A stretch of DNA of 64,000 bases from Aureimonas sp. AU20 (GTDB lineage: Bacteria > Pseudomonadota > Alphaproteobacteria > Rhizobiales > Rhizobiaceae): the NCBI RefSeq assembly GCF_001442755.1, contig NZ_CP006367.1, positions 186,001 to 250,000 on the forward strand, in the 5' to 3' direction. Position numbers and translations under genes: made by a program. The notes below the pieces were generated by a model. It did no database searches. It was given only the letters and a program-made list of their open reading frames with translations, and was not told where the DNA came from. Each line of letters opens with the position of its first letter. Positions within the stretch are counted from its first letter, which is position 1. Positions 26,255 to 36,490 of the stretch are shown here, piece by piece.

Positions 26255-26929
26255 ATGCGCATCGAACCCGCCTTCCTCTTCGATCTCGACGGCACGCTGG
26301 TGGACAGCGTCTATCATCACGTTCTCGCCTGGCAGGAAGCGCTGGACGCGGAGGGCATCGACCTTTCGGTCTGGCGCATCCATCGCAAGATCGGCATGAG
26401 CGGCGGCTTGTTCACCAACCAGTTGCTGCGTGAGACCGAGACCGACATCAGCCCCGAACTCCTGGAGCGCCTGCGCCAGCGGCACGCGGCGGCCTATGGC
26501 CGGCAGGCCGATCGCATCCGGCCGCTGCCCGGCGCGCGCGCCCTCCTGCAGACGCTGACCGACGCCGGCATCAAATGGGCGATCGCCACCAGCGGACGCA
26601 TGGAAACGGCCTCGCACAATCTCGCAGCCCTCGGCGTCGATCCGGCCAAGGTCCCCGTCATCACGCGCGATCTGGTGAAATACGCCAAACCCGACCCGGA
26701 CCTTTTCCTTGCCGCAGCCGAGCGTCTCGACACGCCGATCGAGACGGCCATGGTGATCGGCGATTCCATTTGGGACATGCTCGCCGCGCAGCGCTGCCGG
26801 GCGCTCGGCGTCGGCCTCCTGTGCGGGGGTTATGGGGCGGGCGAGTTGGAGCGCGCGGGCGCTTACCGCGTCTACGAGGACCCCGCCGACATGCTCGCCC
26901 ATCTCGACGAGGTCGGCGGTCGTCTCTAG
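26255..26929 (+). CDS. HAD family hydrolase (phosphatase-like)
   Basis: The 224-residue protein has motif I FDLDGTLVDS (D10, D12), motif II in WAIATSG, the motif III lysine in YAKPDPDLF and motif IV IGDSIWDM. An alpha-helical cap lies between motifs I and II, which puts it among subfamily I (phosphoglycolate phosphatase / beta-phosphoglucomutase-like) enzymes that dephosphorylate small metabolites. AAAGAGG eight bases upstream decides the ATG; the long open frame upstream from 24704 is antisense to the kinase and is not coding. It is transcribed divergently from the kinase. Confidence 0.9.
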   Translation: MRIEPAFLFDLDGTLVDSVYHHVLAWQEALDAEGIDLSVWRIHRKIGMSGGLFTNQLLRETETDISPELLERLRQRHAAAYGRQADRIRPLPGARALLQTLTDAGIKWAIATSGRMETASHNLAALGVDPAKVPVITRDLVKYAKPDPDLFLAAAERLDTPIETAMVIGDSIWDMLAAQRCRALGVGLLCGGYGAGELERAGAYRVYEDPADMLAHLDEVGGRL

Positions 26930-27078
26930 CGGCGCGTTCGGGGCGGCTGGGGCTTCCTCGCTTTTCCCGCGCGCCGACGCTGCGGGCATTGAATCTGCCG
27001 AGGGCTTTAGAGCCGAGGCTGGGACTGGCAGTTCCGTTGCGGCAACGCCGCCTTTTCGCCTCTGCGCCGCGCCGGGCA

Positions 27079-28017
27079 TCAGCCGCGCTCGCCGCGCAGG
27101 AAGGCGGCGATGTCGTCCATCAGCCTGTCGGCGCGTTTAATTCGCCCGTTCATCTGGAGAAAGGCGTGGATCATGCCGTCGTATCGCCGGTGCGTCAGCG
27201 GCACGCCGCAGGCGTCTAAGCGTCGGCCGAAGGCCTCTCCCTCGTCGCGGAGCGGGTCGGCTTCGCATGTCGCGAGGAAGCAGCAAGGGAGGCCGGCGAG
27301 ATCATCGGCAAGCAGCGGCGAGGCGGTGGGAGTGAGCCGGTCGGCATGGCGCGGCACGGACTGGTCGGCCTCGTAGCGCAGCGAATCGCGCGTCATGATC
27401 CGCCCTTCGTTCTCACGCAGCGAGGGCCATGCGCGCGTGTCGCGAAGATCGGTGTTGGGATAAAGGAGAACCTGCGCCTCCGGCAGCGGGCTCGCGCCCT
27501 CGCGGCGTAGAGCCCGCGCGGTGGAAGCGGCATAGAGGCCGCCGATGGAATCTCCGCCGATCGCCCAGCCAGCCGCTGGCAGGCCGAGCCCGCCGCCGAC
27601 GAGAAACCGCGCGGCATCGAGGCAATCCTCTTGCTGGCCGGGATAGCGCGTTTCGGGTGCCAGACGGTAGCCGACCGAGGCGACCACGCGTCCCGTGCGC
27701 TCGGCCAGCGCCAAGAGCGGCGCTTCGTGCGTGTCCAGCGACCCGGCGATCGCGCCCCCGCCGTGGAACCAAAGGAGGAGCTTCTCCCCATTGGCCGGGC
27801 GGTAGAGCCGGAGGGGAATGGCGTGCCCGCCGCGCCCGGGCGCCTCCGTCTCTTCAATGCGGACCGAGGCCGGCGGCGGGGCGGAGAAGCGGGCCAGCGA
27901 GGCCGTGTCGGATCGCGCCTGGGCCAGTTTCTCGGCGGCGTTGCGCGGGTCGGGGCGCCCCTTCGCAGCCCGCTCGATCTCGCGCAGCACCGCCTCGGCC
28001 TCGGGGTCGATCCTCAT
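27079..28017 (-). CDS. Alpha/beta hydrolase, hormone-sensitive lipase family esterase
   Basis: The 312-residue protein has the oxyanion motif HGGG (85-88), nucleophile S157 in GDSIGG, an acid in CEADPLRDEG and a histidine in GMIHAF near the C-terminus. This is the family IV (HSL) lipolytic arrangement, usually cytoplasmic carboxylesterases for short-chain esters. It stands where rpsO and pnp usually follow truB in related genomes, so the conserved block ends at the terminator between the two. Natural substrate unknown. Confidence 0.9.
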   Translation of the reverse strand: MRIDPEAEAVLREIERAAKGRPDPRNAAEKLAQARSDTASLARFSAPPPASVRIEETEAPGRGGHAIPLRLYRPANGEKLLLWFHGGGAIAGSLDTHEAPLLALAERTGRVVASVGYRLAPETRYPGQQEDCLDAARFLVGGGLGLPAAGWAIGGDSIGGLYAASTARALRREGASPLPEAQVLLYPNTDLRDTRAWPSLRENEGRIMTRDSLRYEADQSVPRHADRLTPTASPLLADDLAGLPCCFLATCEADPLRDEGEAFGRRLDACGVPLTHRRYDGMIHAFLQMNGRIKRADRLMDDIAAFLRGERG

Positions 28018-28052
28018 GCGTCGTCCTCATCCGGTTGGCCCGGACAAGCAAA

Positions 28053-28081
28053 GGCCCGGCCGCTTCTAAAGCAGCCGGGCC
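28053..28081 (-). terminator. Probable terminator downstream of truB
   Basis: GGCCCGGC (28053-28060) pairs with GCCGGGCC (28074-28081); the interior adds GCTT/AAGC after one mismatch, leaving a 3-base loop. On the minus strand it follows truB by about 35 bases. The run after it (TTGCTTG) is only weakly T-rich. Confidence 0.55.
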
Positions 28082-28115
28082 GAAGAAGGTTTCGCGCTTC
28101 AGCGAAATCGTCGCT

Positions 28116-29099
28116 TTAGCCGCGCCCGCCGAAGACGCGCTTGGGATGGAAGGCGCCCTGGTCGATCGAGCCCAGCGCGACGAGGCGGCCGTGGCCGGTC
28201 GCATAGGCTTCCTCGCAGAAGGCCGGCGCGTCGCGCCCGCGCAGGAGAACCGGGTTGCCCGAAAGGACCCGGCCCGCCTGGTCGTCGCTCAGCGCCACCT
28301 CGTAGAGGTCCGACAAAGCGGTGGCTGCGTCGAGCACGAACTCGTCCAGTGCCTCGAAGCGCACGACGCGCGGGCGGGCGCCGGAATCGATCGCCTCCTG
28401 CGTCAGCTCTTCCAGCCCTTCTTCCGCCGCGTCCATCAGGTCGTCCAGCGTGATCAGGTCGTCCTCGTCGAAGGCGCCGACGCGAACGCGGCGCAGTTCG
28501 GTGACATGGCCGAAGCAGCCCAGCTCGCGGCCGAGATCGCGCGCGATGGAGCGGACATAGGTGCCCTTGCCGCAATCGGCCTCGAACACGGTCGTGCCCT
28601 CGTCCATGGAGACGATCTCGAGCCGGTGCACCGTCACGGTGCGGGCGGCGATCTCCACCGTCTCGCCGGCGCGCGCGAGGTCATAGGCGCGCTCGCCGTC
28701 GATCTTGATGGCGGAGAAGGCCGGGGGCACCTGCTGGATCTCGCCGATGAAGGCGGGAAGCCGCGCCTCGACATCGGCCCGGCTCGGGCGCATGTCGGAG
28801 GAGTTCGTCACCGGGCCTTCCGTGTCGTCGGTCGTGGTCTCGGCGCCCCAGCTCACCGCGAAGCGGTAGGTCTTGCGCCCATCCATGACGAAGGGAACCG
28901 TCTTGGTGGCATCGCCGAGCGCGATCGGCAGCATGCCGGACGCCAGCGGATCGAGCGTGCCGGCATGGCCCGCCTTCTGCGCGAAATACAGCCACTTGAT
29001 CTTGGCGACCGCCTCGGTGGAGCCCATGCCCACCGGCTTATCGAAGATCACCCAGCCCGAGATCGGGCGCCCCTTCGGCTTCTTGCCGCGCCGTGCCAT
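28116..29099 (-). CDS. truB: tRNA pseudouridine(55) synthase
   Basis: The 327-residue enzyme makes pseudouridine 55 in the T-loop of tRNAs. The catalytic aspartate is D50 in [12 protein letters not shown]; the substrate and thumb motifs [25 protein letters not shown] and [15 protein letters not shown] follow. Its ATG overlaps the rbfA stop by one base. It is the last gene of the ribosome-maturation block. Confidence 0.97.
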   Translation of the reverse strand: MARRGKKPKGRPISGWVIFDKPVGMGSTEAVAKIKWLYFAQKAGHAGTLDPLASGMLPIALGDATKTVPFVMDGRKTYRFAVSWGAETTTDDTEGPVTNSSDMRPSRADVEARLPAFIGEIQQVPPAFSAIKIDGERAYDLARAGETVEIAARTVTVHRLEIVSMDEGTTVFEADCGKGTYVRSIARDLGRELGCFGHVTELRRVRVGAFDEDDLITLDDLMDAAEEGLEELTQEAIDSGARPRVVRFEALDEFVLDAATALSDLYEVALSDDQAGRVLSGNPVLLRGRDAPAFCEEAYATGHGRLVALGSIDQGAFHPKRVFGGRG

Positions 29100-29527
29100 C
29101 AGCGTTCTTCCTTGTTGTCGTCTTCGCCTTCAGTAGCTTCCAGGTCTCGCATCACGTCGGGCGAGCGCAGAAGCGCGTCGATCCGGGCGTAATTGTCGAA
29201 ACTGTCGTCCTCGCGGAAGCGAACCTCGGGCATGTACTTCATCTGCCGAAGAGCCGGCGAAAGCCGTCCCCTCAGATATTTCGCGTGCCCGTTGAGGGCC
29301 TCCACGAAAGGCTTCATCTCGCTCTGGCCGAGCACCGTCACATAGGCCGTGGCGAGCTTCAGGTCGTTCGACATGCGAACTTCCGACACGGTGATGACGG
29401 CGCGTTCCAGGAGCGGGTCGCGCAGGTCCCCCCGCTGCAACGTCTCGGTCAGCGCGTGGCGGACCTTCTCGCCCACCGACAGCTGGCGCTGCGACGGCCC
29501 CTTGGGAGTCTTGGCGTGTTTTGCCAT
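29099..29527 (-). CDS. rbfA: Ribosome-binding factor A
   Basis: A 142-residue 30S maturation factor with a KH-like fold: [40 protein letters not shown] and the [27 protein letters not shown] block are family hallmarks. The ATG at 29527 has AAGAGG seven bases upstream and is preferred to a frame that begins 18 codons earlier. It sits between infB and truB as usual. Confidence 0.96.
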   Translation of the reverse strand: MAKHAKTPKGPSQRQLSVGEKVRHALTETLQRGDLRDPLLERAVITVSEVRMSNDLKLATAYVTVLGQSEMKPFVEALNGHAKYLRGRLSPALRQMKYMPEVRFREDDSFDNYARIDALLRSPDVMRDLEATEGEDDNKEER

Positions 29528-29857
29528 GTTTGCCTCTTGCAACGCTGCGCCGCCGGCCGCCCCCTCGGGGAGCGACCGCACCGGTTCGAACGGAGATGTT
29601 TCCAGCTCAGCGACGTCCTGCCGCCTTCATCTGAAGGCAAGCGACTTCCATCCACGCACGAAGAGAAGAGCCCGGCGTCGCCGCCGGGCTTCCAAGTCCA
29701 CTCTCGGACGGGAGGCCCGGCCCGAGCCGGTCGCCCCATCGTGCGTGCCGACATGGCCTTTTCGAGGCCAGTGTTCGGCATTCGACGCTTCCGCCCCCAG
29801 GAGTATCTGAACCAGACCTCGTGGGGCGCGGGCCGGTCAGCCGGCCCGCCTTGGGTG
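29528..29857. other. infB-rbfA intergenic region
   Basis: 330 bases without a gene. It contains the infB terminator hairpin at 29669-29690; the rest upstream of rbfA should hold a promoter, but I see no convincing -35/-10 pair. Confidence 0.5.
29669..29690 (-). terminator. Intrinsic terminator after infB
   Basis: AGCCCGGCG and CGCCGGGCT are perfect 9-base arms with loop TCGC. On the minus strand the stem is followed by CTTCTCTTCG, a pyrimidine-rich tail. It would separate the rimP-to-infB unit from rbfA-truB. Confidence 0.6.
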
Positions 29858-32800
29858 TTACAGCGTGCGGGCGATGTGCTCGACGCGGAAGTTCTCGATG
29901 ATATCGCCCTGGCGAATATCGTCGTAGTTCTGGAAGGCCATGCCGCACTCCTGGCCGCCCGGCACTTCGGACACTTCGTCCTTGAAGCGCTTGAGCGTCT
30001 TGAGCGTGCCCTCGTGGATGACCACGCCGTCGCGGATGAGGCGGACGCCCGCACCACGTTCGACCTTGCCTTCGGTGACGCGGCAGCCCGCGACCTTGCC
30101 GACCTTGGTGATGTGGAACACCTCCAGGATCTCGGCATTGCCGAGGAACGTCTCGCGACGTTCGGGCGAGAGAAGACCCGACATCGCCTGCTTCACGTCA
30201 TCCACCAGATCGTAGATGATGTTGTAGTAGCGGATCTCGATGCCTTCGCGCTCGGCCGCCTGACGGGCCTGGGCGTTGGCGCGGACGTTGAAGCCGATGA
30301 TCGCGGCCTTGGAGGTCGCGGCCAGCTGCACGTCGGACTCGGTGATGGCACCGGCGCCCGAATGCACGATGCGGGCCTGTACCTCGTCCGTGCCGAGCTT
30401 TTCGAGGGCCACGTTGATGGCCTCGACCGAACCCTGCACGTCGCCCTTGATGAGCAGCGGGAAGGTCTTCAGCCCCGTGTCCTGCAGCGTCATCATCATC
30501 TGCTCGAGCGAGCCGCGCTGGCCGGCGGACTTAGCCACCGCCTTCTCGCGGGTCAGACGCTGGCGATACTCGGTGATCTCGCGGGCCTGAGCCTCGTCCT
30601 TCACCACGGCGAAGCGATCGCCGGCGCCGGGCGTGCCCTGCATGCCGAGGATTTCCACCGGGGTGGAGGGACCGGCCGACTTCAGCTGACGGCCCTTGTC
30701 GTCCACCAGGGCGCGCACGCGGCCCCACTGGTCGCCGGCCACCACGATGTCGCCCTGGCGCAGCGTTCCGGCTTGCACGAGGGCGGTCGCGACCGGGCCG
30801 CGGCCGCGGTCGAGCTGCGCCTCGATGACGACGCCTTCGGCGGTGCGCTCGGGATCGGCCTTGAGGTCGAGAATTTCGGCCTGAAGGATGATGGCCTCGA
30901 GCAGCTTGTCGAGATTGGTGCCGGCCTTGGCCGAGACCTCGACGTCGAGCACTTCACCGCCCATGGATTCCACGAACACCTCATGCTGGAGGAGGTTCGT
31001 GCGCACCTTCTGCGGGTCGGCGCCCGGCTTGTCGATCTTGTTGATCGCCACGATGATCGGGACGCCGGCCGCCTTGGCATGGCTGATCGACTCGATCGTC
31101 TGCGGCATGACGCTGTCGTCCGCCGCCACCACGAGGATGGCGATGTCGGTCGCCTGGGCGCCGCGAGCACGCATGGCCGTGAAGGCCTCGTGGCCCGGCG
31201 TGTCGATGAAGGAGATCAGGTGACCGTCCTGCTCGACCTGATAGGCGCCGATATGCTGCGTGATGCCGCCGGCCTCGCCGGACACGACGCTGGTCTTGCG
31301 GATCGCGTCGAGCAGCGAGGTCTTGCCGTGATCGACATGGCCCATGATCGTGACGACCGGGGGACGCGACACCAGCTTCTCGGGGTCGCTGGCGACGTTG
31401 AAGATGCCGGTTTCGACGTCCGACTCCGCCACGCGGCGGGGCGTGTGGCCGAATTCGGTCGCGATGATCTCGGCGAGATCCGCGTCGATCACGTCGCCGG
31501 GCTTCATCATCTGCCCCTGCGCCATCAGATACTTGATGACGTCCACCGCCCGCTCGGACATGCGGTTGGCGAGTTCCTGGATGGTGATGGTCTCGGGGAT
31601 GATCACTTCGCGGGAAATCTTCTCACGGGCCTGGTTCTGCTGCGAACGCTTGAACTTCTCCTGACGGCGACGCATCGAGGAGAGCGAGCGACCACGCGCG
31701 TCGTCGTCCGACAGGGCGCGCTCGACATTGACGCGGCCTGCGCCGCGACGGTCGTCGGTGCGCGAGCGGGTCGGCTTGGGCGTCTCGACGACCACGGCGC
31801 GGCCCGGAGGGCCACGACGGGCGCCGGCGGGGCCGCGACGATCGTCCTCGTCGTCCGCACGGGTCTTCTTGGTCAGGTCGGTGCGGCCGGCCGGGCGCAG
31901 GCCCAGACCGTCGTCCACCGGCGGCGGGCCGGGAATGACCTCGGCCGGCTTGGCGCGACCCGTGGTCTGCGGACGGGCGGCTGCGCGGCGCGCGGCGTCC
32001 TCCTCGGCCTTCTTGCGGGCGGCGGCCTCCATCTCGAGACGCGCGGCTTCCTCGGCCTGACGGCGCTCGGATTCCTCGCGCTCGGCGCGGCGACGGTCAT
32101 CTTCCGCGATGCGGCGCGCTTCTTCGAGCTGGAACAGGCGGCGGTCTTCGACCTCGCGCTGCTTGGCCAGCTCAAGCGCGCGGCGACGCGCGTCCATTTC
32201 CTTGGACGACAGGTCCGACAGGACCGCGCCGCGCGGCTGGCGCGCGCCCGGCGCAGCGTTCTGCGCCGGGCCTCGGGCGCCCGTCTGGGGCTGGCCCGGA
32301 CGGTTCGGCTGGCCGGGGCGACCATTGTTGGCCCCGGCGGGGCCGCCGGAGCGAACGCCGTTGTTGTAGGTACCGCCGGCCGAGCCGGGGCGAGCGCCCG
32401 CTGGGGCGCCGGGGCGGGCCGCGCCGGGCGCGCCGCCCGGACGATGGCCGTCGGTGCGGCCGGCCGGGGCGCCGGGGCGCTGCGGAGCGCCCGTGGCGGG
32501 ACGCGCGGCGGCAGCGGCGGTCGGTGCGGCCGTCGTGGCGGCGGGAGCCTGGACGGGCTTGATGGATTCGGGGGCGGCGGGCTTCAGGGTGTCGGCTCTC
32601 GGGGGTTCGGTCACGGAAACGGGGGTCGGCGCGGCAGGCGCGTCGACAGGTGCCGGAACGGCGGCAGCGGCCACCGGTTCGGAAACGGGGGCGGGAGCCG
32701 GCGTCTCGGCCACGGCCGGCGCGCTCACGGGCGCGGCCGGAGCGCTGACGGTCTCGGCGGCGGGCGCCTGCGCGGGAGCTTCGGCGGCAACGGTGGGAGC

Positions 32801-33163
32801 GGCAACAGGCGCGGCCTCAGCAGCCGGAGCAGCGGGCGCGGCGACCGGGCGATCGGGCGGCACCGGCGCCTGCGGGTTCTCGGCGGCGCGAGCGAGCGCT
32901 GCCTGCTGGGCGGGCGTCAGAGCCGGGCGCGGCGCGGCCGGGGCGCTGGGGGCTGCGGCCTGCGCTGCGGGCGCGGCGGCCTTCGCGTCCTCGGGCTTGG
33001 AGAACTTCCGCTTCTTGGTCTCGACGACGACATTGTTCGTCCGCCCGTGAGAGAAGCTCTGCCGGACGGTCGAAGGCGCGGCTGCGCCCCCCGTCTTCAG
33101 GGTCAGGGTCTTCTTCGGGGTGACGCTCAGCGTCTTGTCGTCGCCAGATTTCGTGTCGCTCAT
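29858..33163 (-). CDS. infB: Translation initiation factor IF-2
   Basis: A 1101-residue GTPase that brings initiator tRNA to the ribosome. The N-terminal 470 residues are low-complexity (alanine, proline and charged repeats, then an arginine-rich region); the IF2 N-terminal domain precedes the G domain with [15 protein letters not shown] (about 603-617), DTPGHEAF and NKIDKP. The length is long but normal for Hyphomicrobiales because of the N-terminal extension. It ends the rimP-nusA-ylxR-infB operon. Confidence 0.97.
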   Translation of the reverse strand: MSDTKSGDDKTLSVTPKKTLTLKTGGAAAPSTVRQSFSHGRTNNVVVETKKRKFSKPEDAKAAAPAAQAAAPSAPAAPRPALTPAQQAALARAAENPQAPVPPDRPVAAPAAPAAEAAPVAAPTVAAEAPAQAPAAETVSAPAAPVSAPAVAETPAPAPVSEPVAAAAVPAPVDAPAAPTPVSVTEPPRADTLKPAAPESIKPVQAPAATTAAPTAAAAARPATGAPQRPGAPAGRTDGHRPGGAPGAARPGAPAGARPGSAGGTYNNGVRSGGPAGANNGRPGQPNRPGQPQTGARGPAQNAAPGARQPRGAVLSDLSSKEMDARRRALELAKQREVEDRRLFQLEEARRIAEDDRRRAEREESERRQAEEAARLEMEAAARKKAEEDAARRAAARPQTTGRAKPAEVIPGPPPVDDGLGLRPAGRTDLTKKTRADDEDDRRGPAGARRGPPGRAVVVETPKPTRSRTDDRRGAGRVNVERALSDDDARGRSLSSMRRRQEKFKRSQQNQAREKISREVIIPETITIQELANRMSERAVDVIKYLMAQGQMMKPGDVIDADLAEIIATEFGHTPRRVAESDVETGIFNVASDPEKLVSRPPVVTIMGHVDHGKTSLLDAIRKTSVVSGEAGGITQHIGAYQVEQDGHLISFIDTPGHEAFTAMRARGAQATDIAILVVAADDSVMPQTIESISHAKAAGVPIIVAINKIDKPGADPQKVRTNLLQHEVFVESMGGEVLDVEVSAKAGTNLDKLLEAIILQAEILDLKADPERTAEGVVIEAQLDRGRGPVATALVQAGTLRQGDIVVAGDQWGRVRALVDDKGRQLKSAGPSTPVEILGMQGTPGAGDRFAVVKDEAQAREITEYRQRLTREKAVAKSAGQRGSLEQMMMTLQDTGLKTFPLLIKGDVQGSVEAINVALEKLGTDEVQARIVHSGAGAITESDVQLAATSKAAIIGFNVRANAQARQAAEREGIEIRYYNIIYDLVDDVKQAMSGLLSPERRETFLGNAEILEVFHITKVGKVAGCRVTEGKVERGAGVRLIRDGVVIHEGTLKTLKRFKDEVSEVPGGQECGMAFQNYDDIRQGDIIENFRVEHIARTL

Positions 33164-33262
33164 ATATGCTTCCGCTTCCTGCGCGGGATCTGATCCTCGC
33201 GCCCATTATCCGTGCCTAGAGCATTTCGCAACCAAGCTTTGTTGTTGAACATCGATACGGTC

Positions 33263-33931
33263 TCATGAGTCGGGCGGGCTTTCGCCGTCCCGACCGGCCT
33301 TCTCGCCCCGATAAGCGCTGAGCGCTTCGAGACGTTTGACGAGGGCCATCCCGGCGCTGCCGGGCAAGATGGCTGCGTGTACCACGTTTTCCCCGCCAAG
33401 GGCCAAACTCATTTCGTCGGCTCCGAGCAGACGAAACATCGGCGTCGGCCGCGCTCGCCCCGAAACCTCGCCGGCATGGCGGGCGCCGTCGAGCTTGCGC
33501 ACGCCGTCGGGCGCCGCGTCGCTGGCATGGAGGCTCGCCGCCGCCTTGCCGGTGCGCAGCGCCGCGTCGACCTTGGCCGAGCCGGTGACGACCTGCCCCG
33601 CCTTGCGGGCGAGCCCGAGCGAGCCGAGCGCCGAGCGCACCAAAAGCGCGTCGAGATCGTCGGCCAGCGTTTCCAGGCCCGACACGTCCTGCTTCAGCGC
33701 GCGCGAGAAGATGCGACGCTTGACGGCAAGCTCCACCACCTCGCGGCGGGCCTCGACATGGGCGCCCCGCCCCGGCAGGCGGCGCTTGAGGTCAGGCACG
33801 AGGCGGCCGTCCGGCGCGGCGACGAAGCGCACGAGGAGATCGGCCTCGAGCGAGCGGCGCGACACGATGCACATGCGCCCGTTCATCACCGCCTCCTCCA
33901 GTCCGTCATCCAACATCTCGCTCGTCGTCAC
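33263..33931 (-). CDS. RNA-binding protein with YlxR (DUF448) and L7Ae-like domains
   Basis: The 222-residue protein begins with a YlxR-type domain (CIVSRRSLEADLLVRFV..PDLKRRLPGRGAHV), which binds RNA, followed by an L7Ae/YlxQ-like domain with LGLARKAGQVVTGSAKV. The two are separate genes in many bacteria and fused in alphaproteobacteria. It lies 20 bases after nusA, as expected. Its cellular role is not well settled; association with RNase P and with transcription has been reported for YlxR elsewhere. Confidence 0.93.
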   Translation of the reverse strand: MTTSEMLDDGLEEAVMNGRMCIVSRRSLEADLLVRFVAAPDGRLVPDLKRRLPGRGAHVEARREVVELAVKRRIFSRALKQDVSGLETLADDLDALLVRSALGSLGLARKAGQVVTGSAKVDAALRTGKAAASLHASDAAPDGVRKLDGARHAGEVSGRARPTPMFRLLGADEMSLALGGENVVHAAILPGSAGMALVKRLEALSAYRGEKAGRDGESPPDS

Positions 33932-33951
33932 GCCTTGCCTAACCTCTTGCC

Positions 33952-35553
33952 TCAGACCGTGGTTTCATCCTCGGCGCCTTCGAGGTCCTCTTCGACCTCG
34001 TCGGGCGCTTCCTCGACCCAGCCCGCCTTGACGCGGGCCTGCATGATCATGGCCTCGGCGTCCGTGCGGCTCAACTCGAAGGCGGACAGCGCGCCGGTGA
34101 AGCGCTTGGTCTCGCCGTCCTTGCGCTCGCTCCAGCCGACCAGATCGTCCGCCGCACAGCCCGCGAAGTCCTCGACCGTCTTCACGCCGTCCTCGCCGAG
34201 CGCGACCAGCATCTGGGTCGTCAGACCCTCGATCTCGCGAAGCTCGTCTGCGACGCCCAGCGCCTTGCGCTTCTCGTCCAGTTCCGCCTCGCGGCGGTCG
34301 AGATAGTCCTTGGCGCGGTTCTGGATCTCGGCGGCCGTGTCCTCGTCGAAGCCCTCGATCGAGGCGACGTCGCCGAGATCGACATAGGCCACTTCCTCGA
34401 CCGTCGCGAAGCCTTCGGAGGCGAGGAGCTGGCCGACCATCTCGTCGACGTCCAGTGCTTCCATGAACAGGGCCGAACGCTCGGCGAATTCCTTCTGGCG
34501 ACGCTCGGATTCTTCCTGCTCGGTGAGGATGTCGATATCCCAGCCCGTCAGCTGCGAGGCGAGGCGGACGTTCTGTCCGCGGCGGCCGATCGCAAGAGAC
34601 AATTGGTCATCGGGAACCACGACTTCAATACGCTCGGCGTCCTCGTCCAGCACCACTTTCGCGACCTTGGCCGGCTGAAGGGCGTTGACCAGGAAGGATG
34701 CGGCTTCCGGCGACCAGGGAATGATGTCGATCTTCTCGCCCTGCAGCTCGGCCACCACGGCCTGCACGCGCGAGCCGCGCATGCCGACGCAGGCGCCGAC
34801 CGGGTCCACCGAAGAATCGCGCGAGATGACGGCGATTTTGGCGCGCGAGCCGGGGTCGCGGGCGACCGCCTTGATCTCGATCACGCCGTCGTAGATCTCC
34901 GGCACTTCCATGGTGAAGAGCTTGGCCATGAACTGCGGATGGGTGCGCGACAGGAAGATCTGCGGCCCGCGCGGCTCGCGGCGTACGTCGTAGACGAAAG
35001 CGCGCACGCGGTCGCCATAGCGGAACAGCTCGCGCGGGATCTGCTCGTCGCGGCGGATGATGCCCTCGCCCTTGCCGAGATCGACGATGACGTTGCCGTA
35101 TTCGACGCGCTTCACCGTGCCGTTGATGATCTCGCCGACGCGGCCGATGAACTCCTCGTACTGCTTGTCGCGCTCGGCCTCGCGCACCTTCTGCACGATG
35201 ACCTGCTTGGCCGACTGGGCGGCGATGCGGCCGAACTCCATCGGCGGCAGCTGCTCGGCGATGAAGTCGCCCGGCTCGGCGTCGGGATTCTTGTCGCGGG
35301 CGAGCTCGAGATAAATCTGCGTGTTGGGGTCCTCGACATCCTCGACCACTTCGAGGAGCCGCTGCAGCTTCATCTCGCCGGTCTTGGTGTTGATGTCGAC
35401 GCGGATATTGGTTTCCTGGCCGTAACGCGAACGCGCCGCCTTCTGGATGGCGTCGGCCATGGCGGCGATGACGATCTCGCGATCGATCGACTTTTCCCGC
35501 GCGACGGCATCCGCGATCTGCAGAAGCTCGAGCCTGTTCGCACTGACTGCCAT
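33952..35553 (-). CDS. nusA: Transcription termination/antitermination protein NusA
   Basis: The 533-residue factor has an N-terminal RNA-polymerase-binding domain, an S1 domain (GTVKRVEYGNVIVDLGKGEG), two KH domains (DPVGACVGMRGSRVQAV, LAIGRRGQNVRLASQLTGW) and acidic C-terminal helix-hairpin-helix repeats. GAGGAGA nine bases upstream supports the ATG. It sits between rimP and ylxR. Its operon leader carries an intrinsic terminator (36382-36407), a possible point of self-control. Confidence 0.97.
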   Translation of the reverse strand: MAVSANRLELLQIADAVAREKSIDREIVIAAMADAIQKAARSRYGQETNIRVDINTKTGEMKLQRLLEVVEDVEDPNTQIYLELARDKNPDAEPGDFIAEQLPPMEFGRIAAQSAKQVIVQKVREAERDKQYEEFIGRVGEIINGTVKRVEYGNVIVDLGKGEGIIRRDEQIPRELFRYGDRVRAFVYDVRREPRGPQIFLSRTHPQFMAKLFTMEVPEIYDGVIEIKAVARDPGSRAKIAVISRDSSVDPVGACVGMRGSRVQAVVAELQGEKIDIIPWSPEAASFLVNALQPAKVAKVVLDEDAERIEVVVPDDQLSLAIGRRGQNVRLASQLTGWDIDILTEQEESERRQKEFAERSALFMEALDVDEMVGQLLASEGFATVEEVAYVDLGDVASIEGFDEDTAAEIQNRAKDYLDRREAELDEKRKALGVADELREIEGLTTQMLVALGEDGVKTVEDFAGCAADDLVGWSERKDGETKRFTGALSAFELSRTDAEAMIMQARVKAGWVEEAPDEVEEDLEGAEDETTV

Positions 35554-35616
35554 GTGTCTCTCCTCGTCGAAAGCCCGAAGAAGCGCTCAGAAGGCTCGTT
35601 CGGCTTCGCGGTTCAT

Positions 35617-35635
35617 GCCCGCGCGGGGCGCGGGC
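35617..35635. other. Perfect GC hairpin in the rimP-nusA gap
   Basis: GCCCGCGC and GCGCGGGC are perfect 8-base arms with loop GGG, about 65 bases upstream of the nusA start. No T-run follows on either strand. It may be an mRNA stability or processing element. Confidence 0.4.
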
Positions 35636-35692
35636 GCTTGTGCCAGTCCGGGCTGCTCCCGAAGGATCACCCGGCGCGATCGTCGTGCCGGC

Positions 35693-36289
35693 TCAGCCGG
35701 CGGAGGCGTCTTCGCCCTCGTCCTCGTCGTCCACGGACTGGCCGCGCGCCTTGCGCGCGTCCTTATCGGCCTTGAGCGAGGCAGCCAGAAGCTCGTCGGT
35801 CAGGATCAGCCGCGCTTCGGCGATGGCGTCGAAGGGAATCTCGACCACGGCCTCGCCATCGTCGGCGGCCACGCCGTCGCGCTCCAGCCGGATGCCGTCG
35901 GCGTCCACATTCGTCACGCGGCCGCGAAACCGCTTGCGGTTCGCGACGAGGCGGCCCGTCTCCAGCTTCAAAAGCTGGCCGGACCAGGTCTCGAAATCGG
36001 TCTTGCGCACCAGCGGCCGGTCGATGCCGGGCGAGGAGACTTCCAGGTGATAGGCGCGGTCCATCGGATCGTCGACGTCGAGAACGGGCGAGACGGCCCG
36101 ACTCACGGCCTCGCAATCCTCGACCGTCATCGTGCCGTCGGGGCGCTCGGCCATGATCTGCAGCGTCGCGCCGTTCATCGCCGAAACGCGCACGCGCACG
36201 AGCCGGTAGCCGACCTGTTCCATGGCGGGTTCCACGATCGCGGCAATGCGCGCTTCGAGGCCTTGTTCGATGATGATGCGATCCGTCAC
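35693..36289 (-). CDS. rimP: Ribosome maturation factor RimP
   Basis: The 198-residue protein helps assemble the 30S subunit. Family marks are [31 protein letters not shown] and [14 protein letters not shown]. The C-terminal tail is extended and acidic, common in Hyphomicrobiales. It is the first gene of the nusA-infB operon, about 140 bases downstream of the predicted transcription start. Confidence 0.96.
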   Translation of the reverse strand: MTDRIIIEQGLEARIAAIVEPAMEQVGYRLVRVRVSAMNGATLQIMAERPDGTMTVEDCEAVSRAVSPVLDVDDPMDRAYHLEVSSPGIDRPLVRKTDFETWSGQLLKLETGRLVANRKRFRGRVTNVDADGIRLERDGVAADDGEAVVEIPFDAIAEARLILTDELLAASLKADKDARKARGQSVDDEDEGEDASAG

Positions 36290-36381
36290 GAAGTCTCCGA
36301 TGGTTCATTCCTGCCGAGCGGCGCCGGTTTCGTCCGGCCTCCACCCGCCATGCCCCACGATCGCGATCTTCCTAACAAAAA

Positions 36382-36407
36382 AGAGCGGGACCGGGTGGAC
36401 CCACTCT
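36382..36407 (-). terminator. Intrinsic terminator in the rimP leader
   Basis: On the minus strand AGAGTGGG pairs with CCCGCTCT (one T-G wobble) around a 10-base loop and is followed at once by TTTTTTG. It lies about 25 bases after the likely transcription start of the rimP operon and 84 bases after trmB. It can end metK-trmB transcription and would also have to be passed by rimP transcripts. Confidence 0.75.
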
Positions 36408-36437
36408 CAACGACCGTATCGCAGAGGATTTGCCTGT

Positions 36438-36466
36438 CATATACCCCTCGAGCCCCCCTCTGGCAA
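36438..36466 (-). promoter_or_regulatory. Predicted sigma-70 promoter of the rimP-nusA-infB operon
   Basis: On the minus strand TTGCCA (36466-36461) and TATATG (36443-36438) are separated by exactly 17 bases. The -35 box is part of a perfect hairpin GGCAAGCC-TTGC-GGCTTGCC (36462-36481). The terminator at 36382-36407 lies just downstream. Confidence 0.6.
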
Positions 36467-36490
36467 GCCTTGCGGCTTGCCCGCGCGCCG

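Noticed and set aside
26054..27079. N-terminal extension of the HWE kinase by 342 codons
   Set aside because: This part is antisense to the HAD gene and has no domain-like sequence; the GTG at 26053 gives a sensible start before the first GAF domain.
29093..33193. A very long plus-strand open frame (1366 codons) through the infB region
   Set aside because: It is antisense to infB, whose protein is well conserved; high GC and alanine/proline-rich codons leave the opposite strand open.
31603..33206. Several alternative frames in the infB N-terminal region
   Set aside because: They are shadows of the low-complexity IF-2 N-terminus.
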